64,000 nt of DNA, taken from Hansfordia pulvinata (taxonomy: Eukaryota; Ascomycota; Sordariomycetes; Xylariales). The DNA lies in the NCBI GenBank assembly GCA_006538405.1, contig BJKQ01000010.1, positions 2,046,001 to 2,110,000 of the forward strand, written 5' to 3'. The translations under genes and the position numbers were made by a program. The notes beneath the pieces are model-generated. The model was not told the origin of the DNA, did no database searches, and was given only the letters and a program-made list of their open reading frames with translations. This document shows positions 34,304-44,431 of this stretch, one piece after another; the first letter of the stretch is position 1, and each line of letters begins with the position of its first letter.

Positions 34304-36473
34304 CAAGGTGTTGGCAATTGTGGTGGCCTGCCCGCCAGCGAGGGAGACATGTGCAGGGCAGGGGTTGCGGCCGTATGTGGGAGGTCAGAGACTGGGTCGG
34401 AGTGGCCCGGCGCGATGCGATGCACGTGAGGGGCGTGCGTCCGAACGGCGGGAGTGGGCGCGACGTGATGAATCACTGACGATGCGGTTGCTCGACGTCA
34501 CTGGCGACTTCTCAGGAACCGCGTCTGGGCTAGGCCCATTCGGCACTGCATCATTGACATATCCTTGTCGGTTTCGATACGCGTATGCGCACGTATACGC
34601 GCTTAACGCTGCTTAGGTGCACACCTCGGTTGGCGCATTCTCACATGCACCTAAAGCGTACAGAGGTGAGCCAGGCCGGCCTGGTCCAGCACATCACCAC
34701 TCGCGTCGACACGGGAACTGCACTGATCAATCTCGGGTTGACAACATCCATGGCCACGCCTGTTTCTGCGTCTCAATTTCCTCATGCTGTACTGCCATGG
34801 CCCAGCGTCAACTTGACGAGAATGCCGGGCTTTGCAGCGATCTCTCTTAAGCTTCAAAAGTGCCTGCAGCTCAAGTACGGATAAGAAATCCAACCCAGCG
34901 ATGCGCTGGCACTAGTGGGCCCGTCATGGCTTGCAGCCGACGCAACCAACCATTTGCCCGTACACCGCAACGAACGGGGTCCCGGGCTGGCTCATGGCGG
35001 GCGCCCCGCTGAGAAAAGCTTGGTTTCTCCCCCTCCGCTTGAGGGGACACGCCTGCGACCTCGACCTGAAAACTAGGCGGCGTCAGCCAGCAAGCGCCGG
35101 TACAGCCCTGCGATCGTCCCCCGGGTGGCGTCCCAGAAGACGCTATCGCCGCACGAAGGCGTCATAGCGTTCGTGAGTTGCTGCCAAACTGCTCCGTGGC
35201 AGATGATGTACGGAGTGAGTGACTGTATGGTGCGTCGCTCGCGGATTCAACCCTTTTGGTGCACCCTCTCCGAACGGCCCAATGGCGCTACCGATCCTTG
35301 CTGCGGCACTACGGTCAATCCACACAAGCACCCAGCGAACGGCTTCTCTCACGACCCAGCGGCATGGTCAGCGTGCAAGGCTGGTGTAGGGCTGGCGGGC
35401 GGCGGCGTTGGTCCTCGACGTGCCCAGCCATCCCTATTCGCAAGCTTCCCAGGCTGACTTGGGTGCCTCCGGCGGTCATCGTGGCCGAGATGGTTCAACT
35501 CGCGTGCGCCAGGTGCAGATACGCGCATATGTCCGCACGTAGTCGATCGAATCAGACGAGTCGATGACGCTGAGGCCTGAGAGGCATACGATAGAGGGAC
35601 CGGGTTTTCCCACCGCCCCCTGGATGCTGAGGCTGTGCTCCCGTCTGTCTGCTATTAGTTAAGCACTCGCAGAAGTTCAAAGGACATCAGCTACCAGCTA
35701 TCTTCTGGCCCACTGTCGCTTGAGGCGATCTCGTCCAGACGCTGTAGATCCCGGCCCTAACAAGTTGACCTGATGCTCGCGCGACAGCATGGCGTAGGAC
35801 TTTCTGCCTGTGTTGGTCGCGCGCCGGTGCTCGAGGCATGAGTAGCTCGCACAGCTGAACCGTGAATAGATGGCCCGAACTCGCATTCGGAATGGACTCG
35901 CAGGGCCCACTGGGGCGCCCCCATAGCTACCACCTCACGCACAGATTGGGACGATTCCACGAGCAGGATTTGGGGCAACCATGCTCAATGACATGGCGTC
36001 CAGGCTGCCCGCCGGCCTCTGGTTGGTCGCCCATCGGGGCCTGTGTGCCTGGCGGTGGTGAGCCCGTACGACTATACGGTGTGCGCGGAAAAGGGGTGGG
36101 GAGGGTGAGAGGCCATGCCCCAATGCGTGGTGGCTCGGTGTCGATCTGCTGGCTGTTCAGTCGCCTCAGCCTCGAGATGTGCAGATGGCTGGGGCTTCTG
36201 GGATAGCTACCGGGCTAAGCTCGAGCAGCTGAGCGGGCTCTCTTTCAAGCAGGTGGAGATGGGCTTGCTGAGGTCATTTCGCTGCAGCTGGCTTGCTTCT
36301 TCATGGCGACATCCTGTCGTCTATATAGTCGAGTCGCGCCACGACGTTGAAAGAAAAGCTTGGCCACAACAATCACACATCGCCCCTTCAGCATCATCCT
36401 TTCGACGAACCAAGATCTCATCTATCAGCCTGGACACTTCTCATATTCTCAGTACGACTTAGCCGCCGCCACC
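34304..36473. other. Intergenic, divergent promoter region
   Basis: Separates the minus-strand Mtf1-like gene from the plus-strand GPI-protein gene. No gene seen in 2.2 kb. A TATA element is listed next. Confidence 0.6.
36322..36328 (+). promoter_or_regulatory. TATA box of the small GPI-type protein gene
   Basis: TATATAG about 150 bp upstream of the ATG at 36474. Confidence 0.5.
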
Positions 36474-36931
36474 ATGTACAAGTCTATCGTCCTCGCCACC
36501 TTCTTCTCGGCTCTGGCCGTTGTGCCCTCTGCTGGCCACCCCGGCGCGTCGGCGGGCAGCGTCGTCCCCGAGGCTCGTGGCCTCGGCCAGGGCGCAGACT
36601 TGCACAATGCTCTCGACAGCCGTGAGCCCACGCCGACGGTGGACATTAAGTCGCGCCAGGAGAGCGATGAGGAGTAAGTTCAGCAGCACGCCCCCATACT
36701 CCCCCCCTCATGCGCCAGTGTTGCTGACCGCGAGACAGGCCCGCCCCCAAGATCGAGCAGCGCATCAAGAAGCCCAAGGGATTCAAGAACAAGGGCAACT
36801 CGACCGCCACGGAGAGCCCGACGGCGTCGGCGTCGGCATCGCCATCTGGCAACGCGGCGGCCACCAGCTACGGGGCTCCGCTGGCGCTGGGCGCCGGCCT
36901 TGCCGTCATGATCGGAGCTCTAGGCCTATAA
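36474..36931 (+). CDS. Small GPI-anchored surface protein
   Basis: A 130-aa protein in two exons (36474-36673, 36739-36931; 65-bp intron, donor GTAAGT, acceptor ACAG). The start has a strong context (GCCGCCGCCACCATGT). Signal peptide MYKSIVLATFFSALAVVPSAG, then a charged middle with KIEQRIKKPKGFKNKGN, a Ser/Thr/Ala stretch (STATESPTASASASPSGN) and a C-terminal hydrophobic tail (APLALGAGLAVMIGALGL) following small residues. That layout is a GPI-attachment signal with the omega site probably at N or G near SGNAAA. Function unknown; wall or membrane surface location is inferred. The TATA promoter suggests strong or inducible expression. Confidence 0.85.
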
Positions 36932-38145
36932 GACCTGCCGGCCCGCCTGCTTGCCAGCCCCGGCGATTCGGCACTTGCAGTCGGACGCGGATGGAGCGTC
37001 CAAGACCGGTGCGCTGTGAGGGTTGACTGAACATACCCAAATAATGATTGGATGATGGATCATTTACCAGGACGATTTACGACTGTGCGAGGGGGGATGT
37101 GTATATTGAACCCCGGGGGATTGGTGGGAAGAGCGTATACCCTGTCTGAGCTGCCACATAGACCAAAACGATTAATGATGGAACAACATATTGATGAAAC
37201 ATACCACCGCGGGGCAAATGATGAGTAAGGGGAACCGTGTCTGCCACGGCAAACTTGACATCTAGAGGGTCTTGCTGATCCACGTGCCACTGTTTGCGAG
37301 GAGCACTCTTGAACCCGTGAAGCCGGAGATAGCAGGTGTAGGTGTCCGGTTCGTGCCCGGAGGTGCTGCGGGAGCGAAGGCGGGGCACAGCAGTTGCTTA
37401 GAGGTGCAGCCGTGCACGGGCGTTAGGCACTGTGGCACTGCCCGGGGCGTCAAGGCTGGGGAGCGCTGAGGCTGGGGAGCGCTAGAGAGTCCTGGCTGCA
37501 GGTGGTCAGAACCCGCCGCGGCCTTGGTGCACTGGAGGTCCCTCTCGAGCCACCTGGTCCGCTGTAGATGGCGGGGTCCACGTCCCTGGCACTCCCGACC
37601 TACTGTAGATGCGGGCTGCTGGACCCGGACCCGGACCCGGACCCTTGACAGATGGGTGGGGCGGACACGACCGGACGAGCAGAGGCAACGAAGCCTACGA
37701 CATGCAGCTGGTGCTGGTGCTGGTATTGGTGCCGGTGGGGCTGACGACAGCTCCTCCCGCCTTATGGCTGGAGTCCTCTTACCTCACCACCCCTTCTGTC
37801 CCAGGCGAGCGGGTTGCCTTCTTCCACCCTCGGCGTCACAGCCCCCCTACCACTCCCTCACGAAACCTATCGCCCCTGTGCATCACACATTCATTCGGAA
37901 CCGACTTGTACTCCCTCAACGGACACCCGCCGCCTCAACGTTCGCCGCCTCCCTACGGCCATCACGCCACCATCCTCGCGGACCACCACCACTCCCGACG
38001 TCATGCCTTGACCCTGGCATATTCGCCGACCAGCCCCGCGATTGACGGGACACACACGCTTCATACCATTTCAACTTCGCTTTGCCCAGTCCCCACCGCC
38101 CATCCGCGCCCGCACTTCCACTGCCCTCCACGCAATACCGGCGCC
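36932..38145. other. Intergenic, promoter and leader of the ankyrin gene
   Basis: No gene supported. A GGACCCGGACCCGGACCCGGACCC hexamer repeat lies at 37620-37645. The right end is a C/A-rich leader. Confidence 0.6.
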
Positions 38146-38915
38146 ATGTGAGTGCCCCTCCGCTCCCTGCAGCTATCTGCCGGACTCCAGCTGACCTTGG
38201 CCCTTCACAGGATCGGTCCATCCCAGCGCCTCCGCAGGGCCATCCTCAACAATGACCCTCTGCTGGTCCGTCGCATCATCACCGCGCACCCCGACTTGAT
38301 TCACAACCCCGACGTGACGCCCTCCGGCCTCTCCAACTCGAATCTCCACGTCGCCGCTAGTCTCGGCCACCTCACCATGTGCAAAGAGCTGCTGGCTCTG
38401 GGCCACGAGAAACCAACCCCTGCTCTCAACGAGCGACATCAGACGGCCCTCATGCTGGCCGCGACTTCCGGCCACACCGACGTCGTCCATCTGCTGGCCG
38501 AGCAAACCCCGCCTGCATCCTCCGCCGCGATACTCGCGGGCGCGACGCCATCATGGAGGCCAGCCTCGGCGGCCACGATACCGTACTCCAGATCCTCCTG
38601 ACCTACGTGCCCAACGGCGCCCATGCTGCCTTGCAGAATGCCGACTCGGATGGCAACACTGCCCTGCACTTCGCCAGCAGCAACGGCAACCTGCTTGCCC
38701 TGCGCACCCTTCTTGCCGCCGGCGCCGATGCAGACCGTCGTAACGTGTGGAGCTGGACCGCCGTGTCCTACAGCGCGACCGTACAAGCCGAGGTATACCT
38801 CAAGGGCTTGATAAACGAGATGGCGGGTCGACGACGCGCGAAATCCGACGCCGAAGAGAACCGTAAAGGCGGTGCCGTCCGTCTAGTCGGGACTACCAGC
38901 GGACCGGCCGACTGA
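38146..38915 (+). CDS. Ankyrin-repeat protein, Avo2-like; start codon split by intron
   Basis: About 235 aa, ankyrin repeats. Resembles Avo2, a subunit of TOR complex 2: N-terminal SQRLRRAILNNDPLLVRRII, then repeats SNLHVAASLGHLTMCKELL, QTALMLAATSGHTDVVHLL, RDAIMEASLGGHDTVLQILL and NTALHFASSNGNLLALRTLL, ending with a NVWSWTAVSYSATVQAEVYL stretch. Exon 1 supplies only AT (38146-38147); a 63-bp intron with GTGAGT, a CTGAC branch point and CACAG brings in the G, giving MIGPSQRLRR. Left unspliced, the start reads ATG TGA. One base is missing near 38503-38510 (AAACCCC run): restoring it links HLLAEQ to NPACILRRDTRGRDA. Likely cytosolic or plasma-membrane-associated. The Avo2 assignment is by remembered similarity. 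Confidence 0.75.
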
Positions 38916-39831
38916 ATCGAGCAGCAGGTGACAGTTGGAGACGTTCCCTACCCAGACGCTGATTTCAGGGGCTGGCTAGTCCCTGCTGGTCGTCCGTTGC
39001 ACGGCAGCATGTGCGTACACCAGAAGCCCGGTAGCCTGGAAGCGGGCTCGGAGTGCCCTTGAGTGATGTCACACGAAGCAAACTTTCTGCGAGTCACTTG
39101 ATCCAGGCAGCTTGCGCGAAGGGTTGGGCATCCCAGGCTATCTGCACCACCAGTCATCACCCTGCTCTGCACATAAGACGTCTTCCGTGCGGGGTCTCCA
39201 GCCATGCATTGGACGTTTGACGCCTTTCAGCGAATCTCGTGCGGTTGTGCGCGTCCGGGTAGGCTCCTGCGATATGGCCACGGCTCGGCGCATCCGACAG
39301 ACTGCTCCCAAACGCTTGTCACCATCCACCGCGTTTGCATCCTGTACCACGCGACGATGTCGCTGCTCGATCGGATATCCCCCGGTTCCGGGCAGGTCTT
39401 GACGTTCCCGATGCATTGGTTGACCACGTTTTGCATCTGTGACAGTCGCACAGCGTTGGCATTCAAGGCGCATGCAGAGTGCCTGGCTGCCTGGTGGACT
39501 TGTCAACAAGCAACGACCTGTGACTCGTTTGGCCTGGCACGTGTCACTGAGATTGGCCATCAAATACTCATCCCTCTGGGCGAGCCGCCTCCGGGCACAT
39601 GTGCCATCCCCTATATATGTCACTGGGCCCCGCGCGAGGAGGCGACAAATTCCTGTCCCTTCAACAATCTGACGCAAGTCTCACCAATACCCTATATAGA
39701 GAGTGCACTGTCAGCTCGGACAATCTCATCCCCAGGTTTCTACCTTGTGGTCCCTCTCCCTGCCAACCAGTAAGTGTCCTATCATTTTCTGGCTCGTGGA
39801 AAAGCCGTCCTTTTCTTTCCGTGGCGACTAG
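38916..39831. other. Intergenic with possible 5' exon of the next gene
   Basis: 3' flank of the ankyrin gene, then two TATA-like elements (CTATATATG near 39611 and CTATATAGAG near 39693). A GTAAGT donor at 39772 could end a 5' exon of the next gene, joined to the acceptor at 39831. Confidence 0.45.
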
Positions 39832-40176
39832 CTCTCTGTCGCGGATACCGCCAAGCTGGCTTCCCCGGACTGCTACTTCCGCTACAACTACAGCTCGGAA
39901 CTGCCGCACCCTGCCACCGAGCTGGTCATCGGGCAGAAGCTGTGGGTTCACCCTACGGCACCGTGCTGGGCTTGGCTCGTTGTCGCTTCCTTCTACGACG
40001 CTGCCGGCCGGGAGCTCTGGCATCGCGAGATCTTCCTCGCCCAGGTTCCCGTCGGTTCGAGCTGGTCCTCCGCACGGGCTGACTCTGTGCAAACGCCATT
40101 CGACTTGAGTGAGTCAATATCGTCGCACAGCATTGGTCTCGCTCCTATTGCCTTCTTGACAGACTGCATTGGCTGA
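39832..40176 (+). CDS. Unassigned small protein, 3' exons only
   Basis: Coding-like sequence whose start I cannot fix. From a TAG acceptor at 39830-39831 the frame reads LSVADTAKLASPDCYFRYNY and on to LPHPATELVIGQKLWVHP, CWAWLVVASFYDAAGREL and WHREIFLAQVPVGSSW, with strong third-position G/C bias. It either runs on to the TGA at 40174-40176 or splices there: GTGAGT at 40109 to ACAG at 40162 (54 bp, no in-frame stop) gives the same stop. Upstream it joins in frame to a donor at 39772, in which case ATGs at 39599 or 39617 could start it, but a TATA element near 39693 argues against those. No family recognised. Confidence 0.4.
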   Translation, partial: LSVADTAKLASPDCYFRYNYSSELPHPATELVIGQKLWVHPTAPCWAWLVVASFYDAAGRELWHREIFLAQVPVGSSWSSARADSVQTPFDLSESISSHSIGLAPIAFLTDCIG

Positions 40177-40283
40177 CAATGTTTATGAAGCCACACACCA
40201 TTCACCCAGTCTCTACCAGAGACTTGCGCCCTCACTTGTCCATCCTCGGGAGATTTCTGCCGGCCTGCTGCCCGCTCAAGCCC

Positions 40284-40290
40284 ATATATA
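40284..40290 (+). promoter_or_regulatory. TATA box of the 213-aa gene
   Basis: ATATATA-type element about 80 bp upstream of the ATG at 40366. Confidence 0.5.
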
Positions 40291-40365
40291 CGGCCCTCCC
40301 GATCAGAGTCATCGTTCAGAATCCCTGGCATAATACAACCATCGCCGGCTCCTATACTATACACG

Positions 40366-41074
40366 ATGTCCCACGGCGGCTGGAACCCTTCATTCGGCTA
40401 TGACAGCCGCGGGGCTGCCCAGCAGCAACCGTATCAGATGCCATACGCTCCTGGTAAGTCTAGATCCTCCAGCCCGGTTTTTTCACGGCACAGCAGCTTA
40501 CCTGCATCGTGTGCCAGCAGGGCCATATAACCCCTACCAGCCATACTACCAGGCCACCTACCAGCCTGGATATGGCTATCATCACCAGCCGGCTAGCAAT
40601 GCCGTGCCTGTGTTCCCGAACCAAGTGCCCAGGATGCCGACGCGCCCCCCGGTCGGGAACCCGGATGTCCCGGCGCTCAACATGACAAACTCGACCGGGG
40701 GTCTGGGCGCCGAGCCCGGCTATAACTACTTCTTCCCCGCCACGCACACGAAACTGCACGTCATCAAGTCCAGTACCGCGCCGTGGAAGTTGGAGCAAGG
40801 CCAGAAGGTCCGTTTCGGTGCATACCACGTGCCAACGAGCACCACCATCGCCGACTTGCTGAAGGGATTCGGCGCAACGAATCCCCTCATCAAGCTGAAC
40901 CGGGTCACTGAGGTGACCCAGGGCGGTGGAGGCAAGTGGTACAAAGGCATCAGCATTGCTGGTGACCAGCTGGGCGACCTGGGCAAGACCCTGAAGGACG
41001 TCGGCTGGGACGAGACGCGCGGCGGCGGTCCCGGCGCCAAGCCTGTGGTCTGGGTCTGGATCACCAAGGGCTAG
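40366..41074 (+). CDS. Conserved-type fungal protein, Pro/Tyr/Gln-rich N-terminus
   Basis: A 213-aa protein in two exons, 40366-40453 and 40521-41074 (67-bp intron, GTAAGT, CAGCAG acceptor). The N-terminal 60 residues are low complexity with Tyr, Pro and Gln (GGWNPSFGYDSRGAAQQQPY, QPYYQATYQPGYGYHHQP). The C-terminal 110 residues look like a compact domain: KLEQGQKVRFGAYHVPTSTT, IADLLKGFGATNPLIKLNRV, TEVTQGGGGKWYKGISIAGD and LKDVGWDETRGGG ending in KPVVWVWITKG. I remember this type of domain from unannotated fungal proteins but no function is known. No signal peptide or TM. Frame intact. It follows another small unassigned gene in the same orientation. Confidence 0.82.
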
Positions 41075-41973
41075 GCTGGCCAGGTGGTGGGGTTTCGCTG
41101 GCCGGGTGAGGGGGGCTTCACTGGCGGCATGCTGTGGTTCGAAAGGGATGAGCTTAAGAAGTCGGCACTCTAGGCCGCAAGGACTGCCTGCGGGTATTTA
41201 GGAGGGGCTCGGATATCATCTGTCTTGGGTTACGCTTTTTTGTATGGCGATTGTCTTCACTGCATGATCTTGTGGCGCCGAGCGGCGTTTTTGGACTTCA
41301 ACTAGCAGCCTACAGCTGAATATATAGCACCTGAGCAGTGCAGCATTAAACAGCCTCTGGAAGTTTGTGGGTTCGTTTGAAGGTCCCCACATCGTGTGCG
41401 CTGTCACGGACGGAGATTGTGTCAATCCGCTTCAGATGGCCCTGGTGCACCGACCTACCCTGGTGTACCCCGAGTGTAGTTTGAGGCCAGACCTGCGAGC
41501 TGCTGTGTGACCGGCCACAAGCTCGCACTCGAAGTCAAGAGCTTCCTGCCTGCCAGACTGGAGAGGGTGCTATGAGCTTGACTCCCAGTCTGCCGATGAT
41601 TGTGCGCCGAGATCGGCATCGGCGAGACGTCCCGCAAACATGAGCCTGCAGGCAGCCGGGTGTAGTAGATCGGGAGAAGTCTCCAGGGCGTCATACTGTT
41701 GGCGTTTGTGGGACTCGCCAGGTAACGCCTTCTTCGCCATGACGGAGAGCCTTGTGGACAGGGCCAGTAGAAACACCACTGCGGTAAGCACCGTAGACGC
41801 GCGATCATCCGGGCAGGCTGCACGCCGGCCAAGCAAGGCAAAACCCATCCCAAGCTCGCCCACGCTGGTGCAGCCTCTTCGGCCGCAGCCCGCGCTCACC
41901 GCCCAAGCTCCAGCCTCTCGCGCAGTCCTCATTCCCTGACTAACCCGGCCCCCATCCCTCCCTCAAAGACCCC
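41075..41973. other. Convergent intergenic spacer
   Basis: 3' flanks of the plus-strand 213-aa gene and the minus-strand aldolase gene. No gene seen. Confidence 0.6.
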
Positions 41974-42246
41974 TCAGTACTCCGACGGCTCCCCGCCAAG
42001 CGGGCCGGGCTTGACCTCGACGATGGTCGGGGTGTGGTTGATGCCGCGGTCGGCGGCCTCGCGCAGCAGGGCCTCGGAGGCCGAGGTGCCGACGCGGGCG
42101 ACGCCGAGGGCGACGCAGCGCAGCAGGTCGTCGAGGGAGCGGATGCCGCCGGAGGCCTTGATGCGGGTCCCCGGGCCGACGTTGGCGCGCATGAGGCGCA
42201 GGTGGTGCTCGGTCGCGCCGCCGGCCTCCCAGCGGGGCGGCGACGA

Positions 42247-42281
<35 letters not shown>

Positions 42282-43007
42282 AGCCGTGTTGCTGCTGCTG
42301 CTGCTGCTGCCGCCGCGCGAAGCCGAAGCCGGTCGACGTCTTGACGAAGCCGACCGACAGCGCCGTGCAGATCCGGCACAGGTGCGCTATCTGCTCGTCG
42401 TCGAGGTAGCCGGTCTCGAAGATGACCTTGACGGCCCTGGGGCCGTCGTGCGGGCGGTCGCCACCGGCGGGGGAGGCGCCGAGGCCGCTGCTGCCGCTGG
42501 CCGCGGCGAAGGCGGCGGCGCCGATGCCGACGGGGCTGGCGGAGGAGGCGGTCGCTGTCGCTGTCGCGGTCGCGGGCGGGGAGGCGGTCGCCGCGGCGGG
42601 GGACGACGAGGCGTGTGCGACGGCGTCGGCGACGGCGCGGATCTCGTTGGTGACGTACTCCCAGTCGGCGCCGCGGACCTTGCGACGTTGACGACGACGT
42701 CGACCTCGTGGGCGCCGTCGCGGACGGCTCGGTCGGCCTCGAAGGCCTTGGCGGCGGTGGTGGCGGAGCCGTGGGGGAAGCCGACGACGGCGGCGACGAG
42801 GACCCCCGAGCCGGCGAGGGCGTCGGCGGCGGCGGGGACGCTGTGGGGCTTGACGCAGGCGGCGGCGACGCGGCAGCGGGCGGCGACGGCCAGGCCCGCC
42901 AGGACGTCGGCGTCGGTCAGGGTCGGGTGCAGCAGGGCGTGGTCCAGCAGCTTGGCCAGCTGGGGCAGGGTGACGGTGACGGTGGAGGGGGGGCGGTCGT
43001 CGGCCAT
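41974..43007 (-). CDS. Deoxyribose-phosphate aldolase with low-complexity insertions, one frameshift
   Basis: Cleaves 2-deoxyribose-5-phosphate to glyceraldehyde-3-phosphate and acetaldehyde in deoxynucleoside breakdown; cytosolic. Class I aldolase landmarks: LAKLLDHALLHPTLTDADV at the start, VAAACVKPHSV, VVGFPHGSATTAAKAFEADR, EVDVVVNVG, the Schiff-base Lys in VGFVKTSTGF, and IKASGGIRSLDDLLRCVALG then ARVGTSASEAL. Single exon from ATG 43007. One base is missing near 42683: adding a G after VVVNV gives VVVNVGKVRGADWEYVTNEI, exactly the family pattern. About 344 aa against a usual 220-260, because of two inserts: about 60 Ala/Thr/Ser/Gly residues before VKVIFETGYL, and a Gln7-His-Ser-Pro stretch between STGFGF and the GGATEHHLRLM block. 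Confidence 0.92.
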
Positions 43008-44049
43008 GATCTTTGCGGGTGTGCTTGCGTGGGCGTGGGCGGGCTGTGTGGGTTTGAAGTGACGATGGTTCCAATGGGGGGGGGGGGGGGGGGGGCGGGC
43101 GATTGTGTGCGAGTACAGGTACCTTAGGTATATGAGACGGGGTGAGGCTCTCGCGGGTACCGAATCGCAGTTTGAGGCTGCGACTGCCTAATCGAGATGC
43201 AGGATCGAAGACGCGGCAGGTGCGCGTAGTGTGATGCTGGGGAAGGCGCAGGGCGGCTGGTTGACAGGATACAATTTCGGCAGAGAGAGAGAGAGTGTGT
43301 GTGTGCGATGGGGTTGGGTCAGATGTTGCTCGGTAGAATAAAGCTGTGGACGGAAGAGACTCGAACTGTGCGACGCCGGCAACACGCACAGCAGCACAGC
43401 AGGTGGCTGCAGTTTCGAGGCGTCGAGGCCTCTGCATCACGGCGGCAGCGGGTGCGGGGTCTCGACGCCGCCACGCCCACTTATACCGATCATCATCATC
43501 ACCACCACGCCCTCGCTCGCCGCAGAGCACCCGCTGCCGACATCATCGAGATGGGCGGACGCGCCGGAACGGTGTGTTCTGGACGGGGGAGGGTCCAGCG
43601 TAGTAGCGCAGGACTTTGGGGTGGTTTGCCTCGAACTCAATCCACGCCCACGCATACTCGTACTCGTGGTAAGTAAGGGCCAGGCCACAGAGCGACGACG
43701 CTTTGCTTTTTCTCCATAAAAAGAAAACGGCCCATCCTTTTTGTCTTGGACCAGGGGCCCTGCGAGAACCCGGCCGCGCTTGCTTGCGTCTCGATCCGGC
43801 GACTGCGGCTTGGTTCTTTTCGGGCAAAATGCCGAGAGCGCCTGTCGCCGGGCCTATAGGATATTGCCCCTTTTGACCTCGGCGTGGGCTATAGCCAGGT
43901 TCCGCGTCTGATCACCCGGCGTCATGCTCTCCGATTTTACGAATGCTCGAACGCCTCCCGTTTCACTCGTCCAGATGGCGCTCACGGCTCCTGGTCTAAA
44001 CATTACACGCCACGTTCCTCAGGTCATGGCCCACAGACCGACGGCAGCG
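43008..44049. other. Intergenic, aldolase promoter and leader
   Basis: Contains a 21-base G tract at 43076-43096 (C on the aldolase sense strand), about 70 bp upstream of its ATG, and octamer TACTCGTA at 43655. No gene supported. Confidence 0.6.
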
Positions 44050-44399
44050 TCAGGTCCAGCCCTGCTGCCAGTCGAACCAGTTGTAAGACATGCCAATGTC
44101 CAGATTGCCCTCGAGCGCCGCGTCGACAGCGCCCAGGTCGAACGACGGGTCCAGATAGCCAAAGATGTCGAAGCCGTGCGAGTCCTCGAGGCCCGGGAAC
44201 ACCACTGCTGCCGCTGCTGCCGCCGCCGCCGCCGCCGCCGCCGAACCGTCCGTCACGTCGTCCCCCGTCGCCGTCGCCTCGGCAGCCGTGACATCGGGCA
44301 CCCGGGCCTCGTCCTTGGAATTCCTTGCTGTTGCAGCCGGGTCCACTCCACCTTCGTCCGCCGGCAAACCTGGTTCCACCGCCGCCCCTTCATCCCGCC

Positions 44400-44431
<32 letters not shown>

